Part shown: in pieces, positions 1-6,887 of the stretch
Layout of the letters: each line of letters starts with the position of its first letter
How positions within the stretch are numbered: position 1 is the first letter of the stretch
NCBI GenBank assembly: GCA_035461175.1
Contig: DATHVR010000006.1
Location: forward strand, 1-15,623
Length of the DNA: 15,623 nt
Reading direction: 5' to 3'
DNA from: DATHVR01 sp035461175
GTDB lineage: Bacteria; Actinomycetota; Acidimicrobiia; Spongiisociales; ZC4RG35
Program-made: the position numbers and the translations under genes
The notes under the pieces: generated by a model
What the model was told of the DNA's origin: nothing
Seen by the model: only the letters and a program-made list of their open reading frames with translations
Database searches by the model: none

Positions 1-1363
1 CGGCGCCGAGAATCTCGGCCGCGTCCCTGAGCGACTCCCGCTCGAGACGCTCGGCTTCCTCGGCCGGCGGCTCCCAGCGGCCGATGGCCCACTTGAGCAT
101 GATCGGCGCCGTCAGCGAGGTGATCACGGCGGCCAGGAGGAGGATGGTGTAGGCGGCCTCGTCGATGACCCCGACGTTGAGGCCGATGATCGCCACCACC
201 ACCCCCATCACACCCAGCGGACTGAGCCCCGAACCCAGCGCGACTGCCTCGCGGGAGTCGACCCCGGCCATGCGGCCGCTGATGATGGTCCCCAGGATCT
301 TGGATCCCACGGCGAGCACGATCGCCGCCACCGTCCACAGCACCGTCTCGATCGAGGCGAGGGCGGTGATGTCGACCCGGAGCCCGGACACGGCGAAGAA
401 CACAGGAGCGAAGAAGGACCCGGTGATGACCTCGAGTCGTTCCCGCACCTGGGGAAGCTGGTGGCGGGTCCGGGCCAGGATCAGACCGACCAGGTAGGCG
501 CCGAGGATGGCCTCGACGTGCAGGGCCTGGGTGATGGCACCGCCGGCCAGGGCCACCACCACCGCGATCGAGACCCCTGCCGTCACCTCCGACCCGCGGG
601 CGAGGACGAAGCGGAACATGGCGTCGAGGACCCGCCGACCCAGGGTGAACATGAACACCACGAACAGGGCCAGGCCACCGAACGAGATCCCGATGCTGGA
701 CAACTCGACGCCACCCACTGCCACCCCGGACAGGACGGCCAGGATCAACCAGCCGACGGCGTCCTTGGCCATCGCCGCCGCCAGCGTCACCTGGCCGAAG
801 TTGCGGCGCATCACACCCAGGTCGGTGAGGATCTTGCCCACCACCGGCAGTGCGGACACCGACAGGGCCAGGGCGAAGAAAGCGGCGAAGACCCAGGCCG
901 GGGGGTCGGCCACACCGGAGAAGGTATCGGCCAGGAAGTAGCCGAGGACACCGGTGGCAAGCATGGGCAGGATGAGCGAACCGCCGGCCACCGCCAGTGC
1001 GACATTGCGGAAACGGGCGATGATCCCGAGGTCGGTCTCATAGCCCATCACCACCAGCAGGAAGACAACGCCCAGCCAGGCGACGGCGAACGTGGCCGAG
1101 TTCACCACCGGGTCGGCCACGAACACCCACTCGTACGCGGCCGGCCAGATGATCCCGAGCAGGGACGGTCCGAGCACCACACCCGCCAGCAGTTCTCCCA
1201 CCACCGGGGGCTGGCCCAGCCGGCGCATGATGGTGCCCAGGATCCGGGCCACACCCACCAGCAGCATCATCTGGACGAGGAAGACCAGGACCTCGTGCTC
1301 GCTCAGTGGCGATGCCGTCGAGCCTTCTGCGGCGGCGGACAACGTCAGGGGGTCAACTCGCAT
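1..1363 (-). CDS. CPA2-family cation:proton antiporter (KefB/NapA-like), 3' part beyond window edge
   Basis: This is a membrane antiporter expected to exchange Na+ or K+ for H+ across the cytoplasmic membrane. 454 codons are visible with no stop, so the C-terminus lies off the left edge. Hydrophobic helices run from about residue 24 to 425. Family landmarks include a GQPPVVGELLAGVVLGPSLLG stretch (50-70), the GYETDL segment (107-112) and the ALSVSALPVVGKIL helix (166-179). Two catalytic regions deviate. The paired-acidic centre reads Lys200-Asp201, where the sister gene has Asp-Asp. The usual Asn-x-Arg-Gly element reads Leu-Ser-Pro-Leu-Gly (380-384). After residue 427 comes a charged linker of the kind that leads into USP domains in the sister gene, so a similar tail is possible but unseen. 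The ATG at 1363 is chosen because a TAGGCT -10 box ends 6 nt upstream and no Shine-Dalgarno is present. It is divergent from the riboswitch-controlled antiporter. Confidence 0.88.
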   Translation of the reverse strand, partial: MRVDPLTLSAAAEGSTASPLSEHEVLVFLVQMMLLVGVARILGTIMRRLGQPPVVGELLAGVVLGPSLLGIIWPAAYEWVFVADPVVNSATFAVAWLGVVFLLVVMGYETDLGIIARFRNVALAVAGGSLILPMLATGVLGYFLADTFSGVADPPAWVFAAFFALALSVSALPVVGKILTDLGVMRRNFGQVTLAAAMAKDAVGWLILAVLSGVAVGGVELSSIGISFGGLALFVVFMFTLGRRVLDAMFRFVLARGSEVTAGVSIAVVVALAGGAITQALHVEAILGAYLVGLILARTRHQLPQVRERLEVITGSFFAPVFFAVSGLRVDITALASIETVLWTVAAIVLAVGSKILGTIISGRMAGVDSREAVALGSGLSPLGVMGVVVAIIGLNVGVIDEAAYTILLLAAVITSLTAPIMLKWAIGRWEPPAEEAERLERESLRDAAEILGA

Positions 1364-1369
1364 CGTCGG

Positions 1370-1375
1370 AGCCTA
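1370..1375 (-). promoter_or_regulatory. Putative leaderless promoter -10 box (TAGGCT) of the leftward antiporter
   Basis: Read on the minus strand, TAGGCT is followed by six bases and then the ATG at 1363. This TANNNT plus 6-8 nt spacing recurs before four other genes in the window and matches the known actinobacterial leaderless promoter architecture. No clear -35 element is visible. Confidence 0.5.
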
Positions 1376-1426
1376 ATTGGCCCCATGGGCCACCGGCGGT
1401 CGGGCATGTCGATGTCTCTACAGCTT

Positions 1427-1583
1427 GCGTTACCCAAGGGAGTCGGCACCTACTACGCTCCCCCAAACGCCGAACCCGGCCGGATGCCGGAAGGGGGGAC
1501 CCAACCAACCCCTGGGGCGAATCTCGGCCCGGCCGAGTAGGGCGACCTTCCAGCCCGAGCCCGTCAGCTAACCCCCGAGGCGC
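1427..1583 (+). promoter_or_regulatory. Cyclic-di-AMP riboswitch (ydaO-yuaA class)
   Basis: This 5' leader element binds the second messenger c-di-AMP and usually turns off expression of ion- or osmolyte-handling and cell-wall genes. The sequence shows the conserved blocks of the class in order: CGCCGAACCCGG (1469-1480), GGGGGGACCCAACC (1493-1506), GGGGCGAATC (1514-1523), a GGCC-rich hairpin followed by TAGGGCGACC (1537-1546), and the hallmark CCCGAGCCCGTCAGCTAACC (1554-1573). A closing helix can be drawn between GCGTT at 1427-1431 and GGCGC at 1579-1583 with two G-U pairs; this outer boundary is my estimate. The Shine-Dalgarno AGGGAG starts 8 nt after the closing helix and no U-tract terminator is seen, so control of translation initiation is more likely than attenuation. 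It lies directly before an ion antiporter gene, which fits the known role of c-di-AMP in potassium control. Confidence 0.9.
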
Positions 1584-1602
1584 TCAGGGAAGGGAGAAGC
1601 CT

Positions 1603-3720
1603 GTGCTCGACACGTTCGGGGCGGCACCGCACGACGCGGTGCTGCAATTAGTGCTACAGATCGCCCTACTGTTGTTCACGGCCAGAGTGATGGGAGGCCT
1701 TGCCCAGCGCCTCAAGCAGCCCACGGTGGTGGGCGAGATCATGGCCGGAGTGATCCTCGGCCCCTCGCTGATCGCCAGCCTGTTCCCGACGTTGGGGCGT
1801 TGGATCATTCCCCAGACCGAAGTCCAGGGCTACATGCTCGAGGTGGTCGCCCTACTCGGCGTCATGATGCTGCTGGTCGTAACCGGCCTCGAGACCGATC
1901 TCAAGCTGATCAAACGGAAGGCAGGGACCGCAGTCGGTGTGGCCATCGGAGGCCTCGTCCTGCCGTTTGCATCAGGACTGGTACTCGGATACGGGCTCCC
2001 TGCCGATCTCCTGGTCGACCCCGATCAGCGGCTGGTCTTTGTGTTGTTCGTTGCCACCGCCCTTTCGATCTCTGCGATCCCCGTCCTGGCCAAGGTGTTG
2101 ATGGACCTGGATCTCATGCGCCGCGACATCGGTCAGACCCTCCTGGCTGCGGGGATGATCGACGATATCACCGGATGGACTCTCCTCGGTCTGGTCACCG
2201 CCCTGGCCAGCACAGCCACCCTCACTGCCGGAACTGTTGTCCAGACCATAGGAATGGTCTTGATCTTCATCGTCGCCACGATCACTCTGGGATCCTGGCT
2301 GGTGACTAGAGGTCTCGCTTTCGTCCAGGACCGCTTTCGCGGCACCGATCAGATCCTCACTCTGGTGGTGGTCATCGCCTTTGCCTGGGGCGCATTCACC
2401 CAGTTTCTGCATCTCGAGCCCGTGCTCGGGGCGTTCGCGATCGGGATCCTGTTCGGGCGCTCCCCCCGACTTCCCTCCGACACTGTTCACAAGCTGGTGG
2501 GAATGACGCTCGCAGTCTTCGCTCCCATCTTCTTCGCAACGGCCGGCCTGAAGGTGAATGTGGCGGCAATCCTCGAGCCCCGCCTCCTGATTATCACTCT
2601 CGTGGTCATCGCCGTGGCCACTTTCGGCAAGGTGGTGGGGGCTTACGCCGGTGCCCGCTGGTTCTCGAAGCAAGACCACTGGTCAGCTCTTGCCTACGGA
2701 GCGGGCCTCAACGCGCGGGGCGCCCTGGAGATCATCATCGCCACTATCGGGCTCTCGCTCGGAATCCTGAGCCAGGAGATGTTCTCGATCATCGTGGTGA
2801 TGGCAGTAGTGACGTCGCTGATTGCTCCGGTGGCACTGCGTTTCACCATCCGCAGGGTGGCTCCAGACGATGAGGAGGAGGAGCGCCTTCGGCGGGAGGC
2901 AGCCCTGGTGAAATCCTTCGTTGGGGGAATCCGACGGATCCTCGTACCGGTCCGCGCTCGGCCCCAGTCGATCGGGTACACCAGGGAGATGCAGGCGACG
3001 ATCATCAACCGCCTCATCGGGGTGCAAGATATGTCTGTGACCCTGTTTGCGGTCACCACGGCCGAAGATCGACCTGTGGCGTCCCGCTACCTCGCCCAGG
3101 TCCAGGGGCTTTTCGATCAGAACGTGACAACCCGGGTGGTAGTCGCCGACGACCCGGTGCCGGCGATTCTCACCGAGGCCGAGGGCAACTACGACCTGAT
3201 GGTCCTGGGTGCTCCCAGCCTGGATTCCACTAGTGCCAACCTCTTCGGGCCGGTGATCGACGACCTGGTAAAGCTATCACCTTGCCCGACGGTCATCGTT
3301 CGGGGGGTGGCAACCGATCCGGATTGGAATCCTGAACGTGTCCTCGTGCCCACAAACGGCACCCAGTCGTCCCGTCGCGCCGCCGAGCTCGCCTTTGCGA
3401 TCGCATCCGACTCGGACGCTATCGACGCCATCCACGTGATCACGCCAACGGGGGGCCGGTCCGGTCGAACCGATCTCGCCCCCGAGGTGACGGCGGAGCT
3501 GGAGACGGTAGGAGCGGCTCTCGGCCACGTCGCTCGTGCTCACATTCGGCGCTCGGATGACGCCGAGACTGGCATTCTCCGGGCGGTTGATGAGTTCGAG
3601 CCGGACCTGCTCGTGCTCGGAACCGGCGTGCGGGCCGGCACCACCCGGCTCCATTTCGGTCCCCGGGTCGAGCACCTGGTCCGCTATGCGCCCTGTCCGG
3701 TGATGATCGTCAACAGCTGA
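1603..3720 (+). CDS. CPA2 cation:proton antiporter with two C-terminal universal stress protein domains
   Basis: Predicted 705-residue cytoplasmic-membrane cation/H+ antiporter. Residues about 12-415 form the transporter domain. The KQPTVVGEIMAGVILGPS motif is at 38-55, GLETDL at 95-100, the double-aspartate ion-binding pair at Asp187-Asp188 in MIDDITGW, and the conserved Asn-Ala-Arg-Gly at 370-373 followed by Glu376. After a charged linker (420-440), two cytosolic USP-like domains follow: RRILVPVRA (444-452) to PCPTVIVRG (560-568), and RVLVPTNG (579-586) to PCPVMIVNS (697-705). Their ATP-loop glycines are only partly kept. The RCK/TrkA domain of classical KefB/KefC is absent. The GTG at 1603 is chosen over longer upstream options because AGGGAG lies 6 nt before it and all upstream sequence is riboswitch. 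Expression is probably controlled by c-di-AMP. Its GC looks slightly lower than that of its neighbours. The transported ion (K+ or Na+) cannot be told from sequence. Confidence 0.93.
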   Translation: MLDTFGAAPHDAVLQLVLQIALLLFTARVMGGLAQRLKQPTVVGEIMAGVILGPSLIASLFPTLGRWIIPQTEVQGYMLEVVALLGVMMLLVVTGLETDLKLIKRKAGTAVGVAIGGLVLPFASGLVLGYGLPADLLVDPDQRLVFVLFVATALSISAIPVLAKVLMDLDLMRRDIGQTLLAAGMIDDITGWTLLGLVTALASTATLTAGTVVQTIGMVLIFIVATITLGSWLVTRGLAFVQDRFRGTDQILTLVVVIAFAWGAFTQFLHLEPVLGAFAIGILFGRSPRLPSDTVHKLVGMTLAVFAPIFFATAGLKVNVAAILEPRLLIITLVVIAVATFGKVVGAYAGARWFSKQDHWSALAYGAGLNARGALEIIIATIGLSLGILSQEMFSIIVVMAVVTSLIAPVALRFTIRRVAPDDEEEERLRREAALVKSFVGGIRRILVPVRARPQSIGYTREMQATIINRLIGVQDMSVTLFAVTTAEDRPVASRYLAQVQGLFDQNVTTRVVVADDPVPAILTEAEGNYDLMVLGAPSLDSTSANLFGPVIDDLVKLSPCPTVIVRGVATDPDWNPERVLVPTNGTQSSRRAAELAFAIASDSDAIDAIHVITPTGGRSGRTDLAPEVTAELETVGAALGHVARAHIRRSDDAETGILRAVDEFEPDLLVLGTGVRAGTTRLHFGPRVEHLVRYAPCPVMIVNS

Positions 3721-3743
3721 ACTGGACCTCATAAGCCGGCGTG

Positions 3744-3943
3744 ATGGCCAATCCGATGCTCTCCCGCCGTCTCGAATCCCCGGCGCTGCCTCCCATCGCC
3801 GCCAGCGCCGGCATGACGGTGGGCGAGACGATCCGCAACACCCTCGCCCTCCTTTTGGCGGTGGTGGCGGGAGGGTCGTGCAGGCGATTCTGGCTACCGC
3901 CGCCGTGTTCGTGGTGATGCTCGTTTCTCGGCTCTGGGAATAG
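3744..3943 (+). pseudogene. Remnant of a Bax inhibitor-1/YccA family membrane protein gene (internal deletion plus frameshift)
   Basis: From ATG 3744 an open frame gives MANPMLSRRLES..., then GMTVGETIRNTLALLLAVVAGG (residues 23-44), which resembles the N-terminus and first helix of actinobacterial Bax-inhibitor-1/YccA proteins. The frame then degenerates and stops at 3915-3917. In another frame, from about 3873 to the TAG at 3941-3943, the sequence reads RVVQAILATAAVFVVMLVSRLWE. This resembles the later GIVVQAVL-T-FxVF helix of the same family. The two halves normally lie well apart, so the gene appears to have lost an internal block of several helices plus the C-terminal helices. An intact family member is roughly 230-290 residues. 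The family assignment is from remembered motifs. The alternative is a real short 57-residue protein, but the matching second half in a different frame argues for decay. Confidence 0.68.
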
Positions 3944-3994
3944 GCGATCGAGCCTCCTTACGCTGAGGGCAGCTACCCCTGAGGAGAGCTCGCA

Positions 3995-5128
3995 ATGATG
4001 GATCTGATCACCACCGCCGACCTCGAGCGCCTGATCGAGGGCGGCGAGGCCCCGCTCACTTCGATCTACCTGCCGATGCAGCGCAAGGGCCCCGAGACCC
4101 GCCAGAACCCGCTGGTCCTCAAGTCGGCCCTCAAGCAGGTGGTCGACGAACTGGAGAACCGTAAGATGCGACGGCCCGACATCGAGGCCTATCTCAAGCC
4201 GGCGGCCTCGTTGCTGGACGACAGCTCGTTCTGGCAGCACCAGGAGGACGGGCTCGCCCTGTTCCTGGATCGCGAGGGGATGCACAGCTACCGCCTCCCC
4301 GAGTCCTTCGAGGAGATGGTGATGGTGGGCGAGCGTTTCCACCTCAAGCCGCTCCTGCCCGTCCTATCCGCCGAGCAGGAGTTCTACGTCATCGCCCTGA
4401 GCCACAACCAGGTGCGGCTGCTCAGAGGCACCCGGTTCCATGTGAGCGAACTCGAGCTAGAGGACGTGCCCACCAGCCTGGCCGAGGCCCTGTGGTATCG
4501 AGACCCGGAACCACGCCTCCACAGTCACGCCACCTCGCGGGGAGCGACGGCGCTCACATTCCACGGCCACGGCCTGGGCGAGGAATCCTCCGACGAGGAA
4601 CTGAAGCAGTTCTTCCGTCAAGTCGACGGCGGCGTCCGCAGCCTCATCACCGACCCCAGGGCTCCGGTGGTGCTGGCGGGTGTGAACTACCTCCACCCGA
4701 TCTATCGCTCGATCTCCGACCTCGAGGTGATGGAGAACGGCATCGAGGGCAACCCGGACGAGATCCCGGCCGAGAAACTGCACGAGAAGGCGTGGGACAT
4801 AGTGGCCCGGCGTCAGGAAAAGCATCTGGCCGAGGCGAGAGAACGGATCACCGAGGCCGCTCCTGCCTACGCCGCCTGGACGGTGGAGGATGTCGTCTCC
4901 GCCGCCGCCCACGGTCGGGTCGACACCCTGTTCGTCCCCCGCAACTCTCAGGCCTGGGGCACGTTCGATCCCGAGACACTCGAGGTGACCACGGGCGAAG
5001 CCGACGGTGCGATCGACCTCTACGACGTCGCCGCCGTGCGCACCTGGAGCACCGGCGGAGAGGTATTCGTGGTCGACCCCGACGCCATCGCCGGCGCCGC
5101 CCCGGTAGCCGCCCTCCTCAGGTACTGA
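3995..5128 (+). CDS. baeRF7-like protein (bacterial eRF1/archaeal-type release factor superfamily)
   Basis: The 377-residue soluble protein resembles the bacterial eRF1-like families described by comparative genomics (baeRF), most like baeRF7. Recognisable stretches are TSIYLPMQRKGPETRQNP (22-39), LDDSSFWQHQEDGLALFL (74-91), VGERFHLKPLLPVLS (111-125), VIALSHNQVRLLRGTR (132-147), LTFHGHG in the region of the eRF1 middle domain, PVVLAGVNYLHPIYR, and a C-terminal EDVVSAAAHGRVDTLFV segment. I see no GGQ peptidyl-tRNA hydrolysis motif, so a role as a classical release factor is doubtful. The family is suspected to act on ribosomes or tRNA, but its function is not established. The start at ATG 3995 has GAGGAG 8 nt upstream; the adjacent ATG at 3998 is an alternative. 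A possible -10 (TACGCT, 3959-3964) lies upstream. It ends 16 bp from the convergent icd gene with no strong terminator between. Confidence 0.85.
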   Translation: MMDLITTADLERLIEGGEAPLTSIYLPMQRKGPETRQNPLVLKSALKQVVDELENRKMRRPDIEAYLKPAASLLDDSSFWQHQEDGLALFLDREGMHSYRLPESFEEMVMVGERFHLKPLLPVLSAEQEFYVIALSHNQVRLLRGTRFHVSELELEDVPTSLAEALWYRDPEPRLHSHATSRGATALTFHGHGLGEESSDEELKQFFRQVDGGVRSLITDPRAPVVLAGVNYLHPIYRSISDLEVMENGIEGNPDEIPAEKLHEKAWDIVARRQEKHLAEARERITEAAPAYAAWTVEDVVSAAAHGRVDTLFVPRNSQAWGTFDPETLEVTTGEADGAIDLYDVAAVRTWSTGGEVFVVDPDAIAGAAPVAALLRY

Positions 5129-5144
5129 GGTCCACGGAAGACCG

Positions 5145-6347
5145 TCACATCCGTTCGATGATCGCGGAGCCGAATTCGGAGGTGGCTACCTCGGTGGCGC
5201 CTTCCATCAGGCGGGCGAAGTCGTAGGTGACGATCTTCTCGCCGATGGCCGCTTCCAGGCCCTTGACGATCAGCTCGGCGGCCTCGTTCCAGCCCATGTA
5301 GCGGAACATCATCTCGCCGGAGAGGATGACCGAACCGGGGTTGACCTTGTCCTGGCCGGCGTATTTGGGGGCGGTGCCGTGGGTGGCCTCGAAGACGGCG
5401 AAGCCGGTCTCGTAGTTGATGTTGCCTCCGGGGGCGATGCCGATGCCTCCCACCTGAGCGGCGAGGGCGTCGGAGAGGTAGTCGCCGTTGAGGTTCATCG
5501 TGGCGAGAACGTCGTAGCTGGCGGGGCGGGTCAGGATCTGCTGGAGCATGGCGTCGGCGATCACGTCTTGGACCAGCAACTTGTCGCCCGGGTCGCCACC
5601 GCAGTCCTCCCAGGAAACGGCGACGTCGGAGAACTCATCCCGCACCACCTCGTAGCCCCAGGTGCGGAAGGCACCCTCGGTGAACTTCATGATGTTGCCC
5701 TTGTGAACCAGCGTCACCGACTTCCGGCCGTTGTCGAGTGCGTAGCGAATGGCGGCCCGGACCAGACGCTTCGATCCGGTGACGGAGATGGGCTTGATCC
5801 CCACCCCCGAATCGGGGCGGATGTCCCATCCGTACTCCTGGTCGAGAAACTCGAGGAGCTTGTGGGCGGCCTCGCTGTTGGCCTCCAGTTCCTTGCCGGC
5901 GTAGACGTCCTCGGTGTTCTCCCGGAAGATCACCATGTCCACCAGCTCGGGCTGTTTGACGGGGGAGGGGACGCCCTGGAACCAGCGCACCGGACGCACG
6001 CAGGCATAGAGGTCCATGGTCTGACGGAGGGCGACGTTGAGAGAGCGAATCCCGCCCCCGACCGGAGTGGTCAGGGGGCCTTTGATCCCGACGAGGTAGG
6101 TCCGAAACGCCTCCACGGTCTCATCCGGCAGCCACGAACCGGTCTCGTTGTAAGCCTTCTCGCCCGCCAGGACCTCTTTCCACTCCAGCCGGCGGGAGCC
6201 GCCGTAGGCCTTCTCCACCGCGGCATCGAAGACGCGCACCGCCGCGGCCCAGATGTCGGGTCCGATCCCGTCGCCCTCGATGAAGGGGATGATTGGGTCG
6301 TCGGGTACCTGGAGACCGCCGTCTCCCATGCTGATCGCCGTGGGCAT
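5145..6347 (-). CDS. icd: NADP-dependent isocitrate dehydrogenase
   Basis: Catalyses oxidative decarboxylation of isocitrate to 2-oxoglutarate in the TCA cycle, giving NADPH, in the cytosol. The 400 residues match the usual length of the E. coli-type homodimeric enzyme. Seen in order: FIEGDGIGPDIW (22-33); GGGIRSLNVALRQ (97-109) with the substrate-binding and, in enterics, phosphorylatable Ser102; RENTEDVYAG (142-151); KGNIMKFTEGAF (216-227); NLNGDYLSD (285-293); GIGIAPGGNI (301-310); and HGTAPKYAGQDKVNPGS (323-339). Lys328-Tyr329 in the last motif are the residues that select NADP in this family. ATG 6347 is preferred over the longer frame starting at 6431 because GAGGAG lies 7 nt upstream and homology starts here. 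The two conserved ends are intact. It is monocistronic as far as can be seen, convergent with the baeRF gene and divergent from the small membrane protein gene. Confidence 0.97.
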   Translation of the reverse strand: MPTAISMGDGGLQVPDDPIIPFIEGDGIGPDIWAAAVRVFDAAVEKAYGGSRRLEWKEVLAGEKAYNETGSWLPDETVEAFRTYLVGIKGPLTTPVGGGIRSLNVALRQTMDLYACVRPVRWFQGVPSPVKQPELVDMVIFRENTEDVYAGKELEANSEAAHKLLEFLDQEYGWDIRPDSGVGIKPISVTGSKRLVRAAIRYALDNGRKSVTLVHKGNIMKFTEGAFRTWGYEVVRDEFSDVAVSWEDCGGDPGDKLLVQDVIADAMLQQILTRPASYDVLATMNLNGDYLSDALAAQVGGIGIAPGGNINYETGFAVFEATHGTAPKYAGQDKVNPGSVILSGEMMFRYMGWNEAAELIVKGLEAAIGEKIVTYDFARLMEGATEVATSEFGSAIIERM

Positions 6348-6381
6348 GTCTAACTCCTCGAAATGTCTGTGAGTGGAGCGC

Positions 6382-6387
6382 AGGGTA
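6382..6387 (-). promoter_or_regulatory. Possible -10 box (TACCCT) for icd
   Basis: Minus-strand TACCCT would place a transcript start near 6375 and leave a leader of about 28 nt carrying the GAGGAG ribosome site. No convincing -35 is seen; this is a weak positional call. Confidence 0.3.
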
Positions 6388-6432
6388 ATGGACCCGTCCT
6401 CCGGCCGGTTCTGGATGAGCCGCCCGGGCATC

Positions 6433-6438
6433 TACCAT
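6433..6438 (+). promoter_or_regulatory. Putative leaderless promoter -10 box (TACCAT)
   Basis: TACCAT ends 8 nt before the GTG at 6447, and no Shine-Dalgarno precedes that GTG. This is the same layout as before the genes starting at 1363, 6888, 11504 and 13667. Confidence 0.5.
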
Positions 6439-6446
6439 TCCCGGAC

Positions 6447-6830
6447 GTGACCACTGCCGTCCAGCCCCAACGCTCGACCGCCGACCAGTTCATGCGCCGC
6501 ATCCTCGGAATCGAGGGCGAAGCGGTCCCGGGGGCCGTGTTCGACGCCCAGAACAAGCTGCGCAGCTCGATCATCATCTCGGGGATACGCTGCATCATCA
6601 CCTATCTGCTGGTGCCGATCGTCACCCCGATCATCGGCTTCATGGGAGTGCTGGCGGCCCCGGTGAGTATTGCCCTGTCCGTGCTCGCCATCGTCCTCGG
6701 CCACAACAGCCTCAAGCGCTTCTGGATGGCCGACCATCGCCTGCGCTGGCGCTACACCGCCTTCATCGCCGTGGTCTGGGTCCTGCTGGCGGTGGGCATC
6801 GTCATCGACGCTGCCTCGCTGATCGCCTAG
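6447..6830 (+). CDS. Small three-helix membrane protein of unknown function
   Basis: I do not recognise a named family. The 127 residues begin with a soluble, polar N-terminus (1-40, with MRRILGIEGEAVPGAVF). A long hydrophobic region follows that can hold two helices (about 43-60 and 62-86), then a basic loop HNSLKRFWMADHRLRWRY (86-103), and a last helix (104-124). The arrangement suggests an inner-membrane protein; the basic loop would face the cytosol by the positive-inside rule. The GTG at 6447 is chosen over the ATG at 6363 because a TACCAT -10 box ends 8 nt upstream and the extra 28 residues overlap the icd promoter region and look non-conserved. The next gene, a regulator, has its own promoter, so no operon link is evident. 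Confidence 0.75.
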   Translation: MTTAVQPQRSTADQFMRRILGIEGEAVPGAVFDAQNKLRSSIIISGIRCIITYLLVPIVTPIIGFMGVLAAPVSIALSVLAIVLGHNSLKRFWMADHRLRWRYTAFIAVVWVLLAVGIVIDAASLIA

Positions 6831-6848
6831 ACCCAGGCTCGGGCCTCC

Positions 6849-6880
6849 GGTCGGCACGGCCCGCCCCGACCTCATAGAGT
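6849..6880 (+). promoter_or_regulatory. Putative promoter of the TPR-LuxR gene with an overlapping inverted repeat
   Basis: TAGAGT at 6875-6880 ends 7 nt before the GTG at 6888 and is a leaderless-type -10 box. Just upstream is a 6-bp inverted repeat, GGTCGG (6849-6854) and CCGACC (6866-6871), with an 11-base centre. It covers the -35 zone, where a repressor or autoregulator could bind. The repeat is short and GC-rich, so chance is not excluded. Confidence 0.4.
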
Positions 6881-6887
6881 CGATGCC

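Noticed and set aside
461..1540. Long plus-strand open frame of 359 codons rich in His, Gln, Gly and Asp
   Set aside because: It lies antisense to the antiporter, whose minus-strand frame shows clear family motifs. The composition is that of a high-GC shadow frame, and it ends inside the riboswitch.
5129..5144. Bidirectional terminator between the baeRF gene and icd
   Set aside because: Only a 4-bp GGTC/GACC pair overlapping the gene ends, with no T-run.
6840..6863. Hairpin CGGGCC/GGCCCG as terminator of the small membrane protein gene
   Set aside because: Six GC pairs with a 12-base loop and no following T-run; in such GC-rich DNA this is expected by chance.
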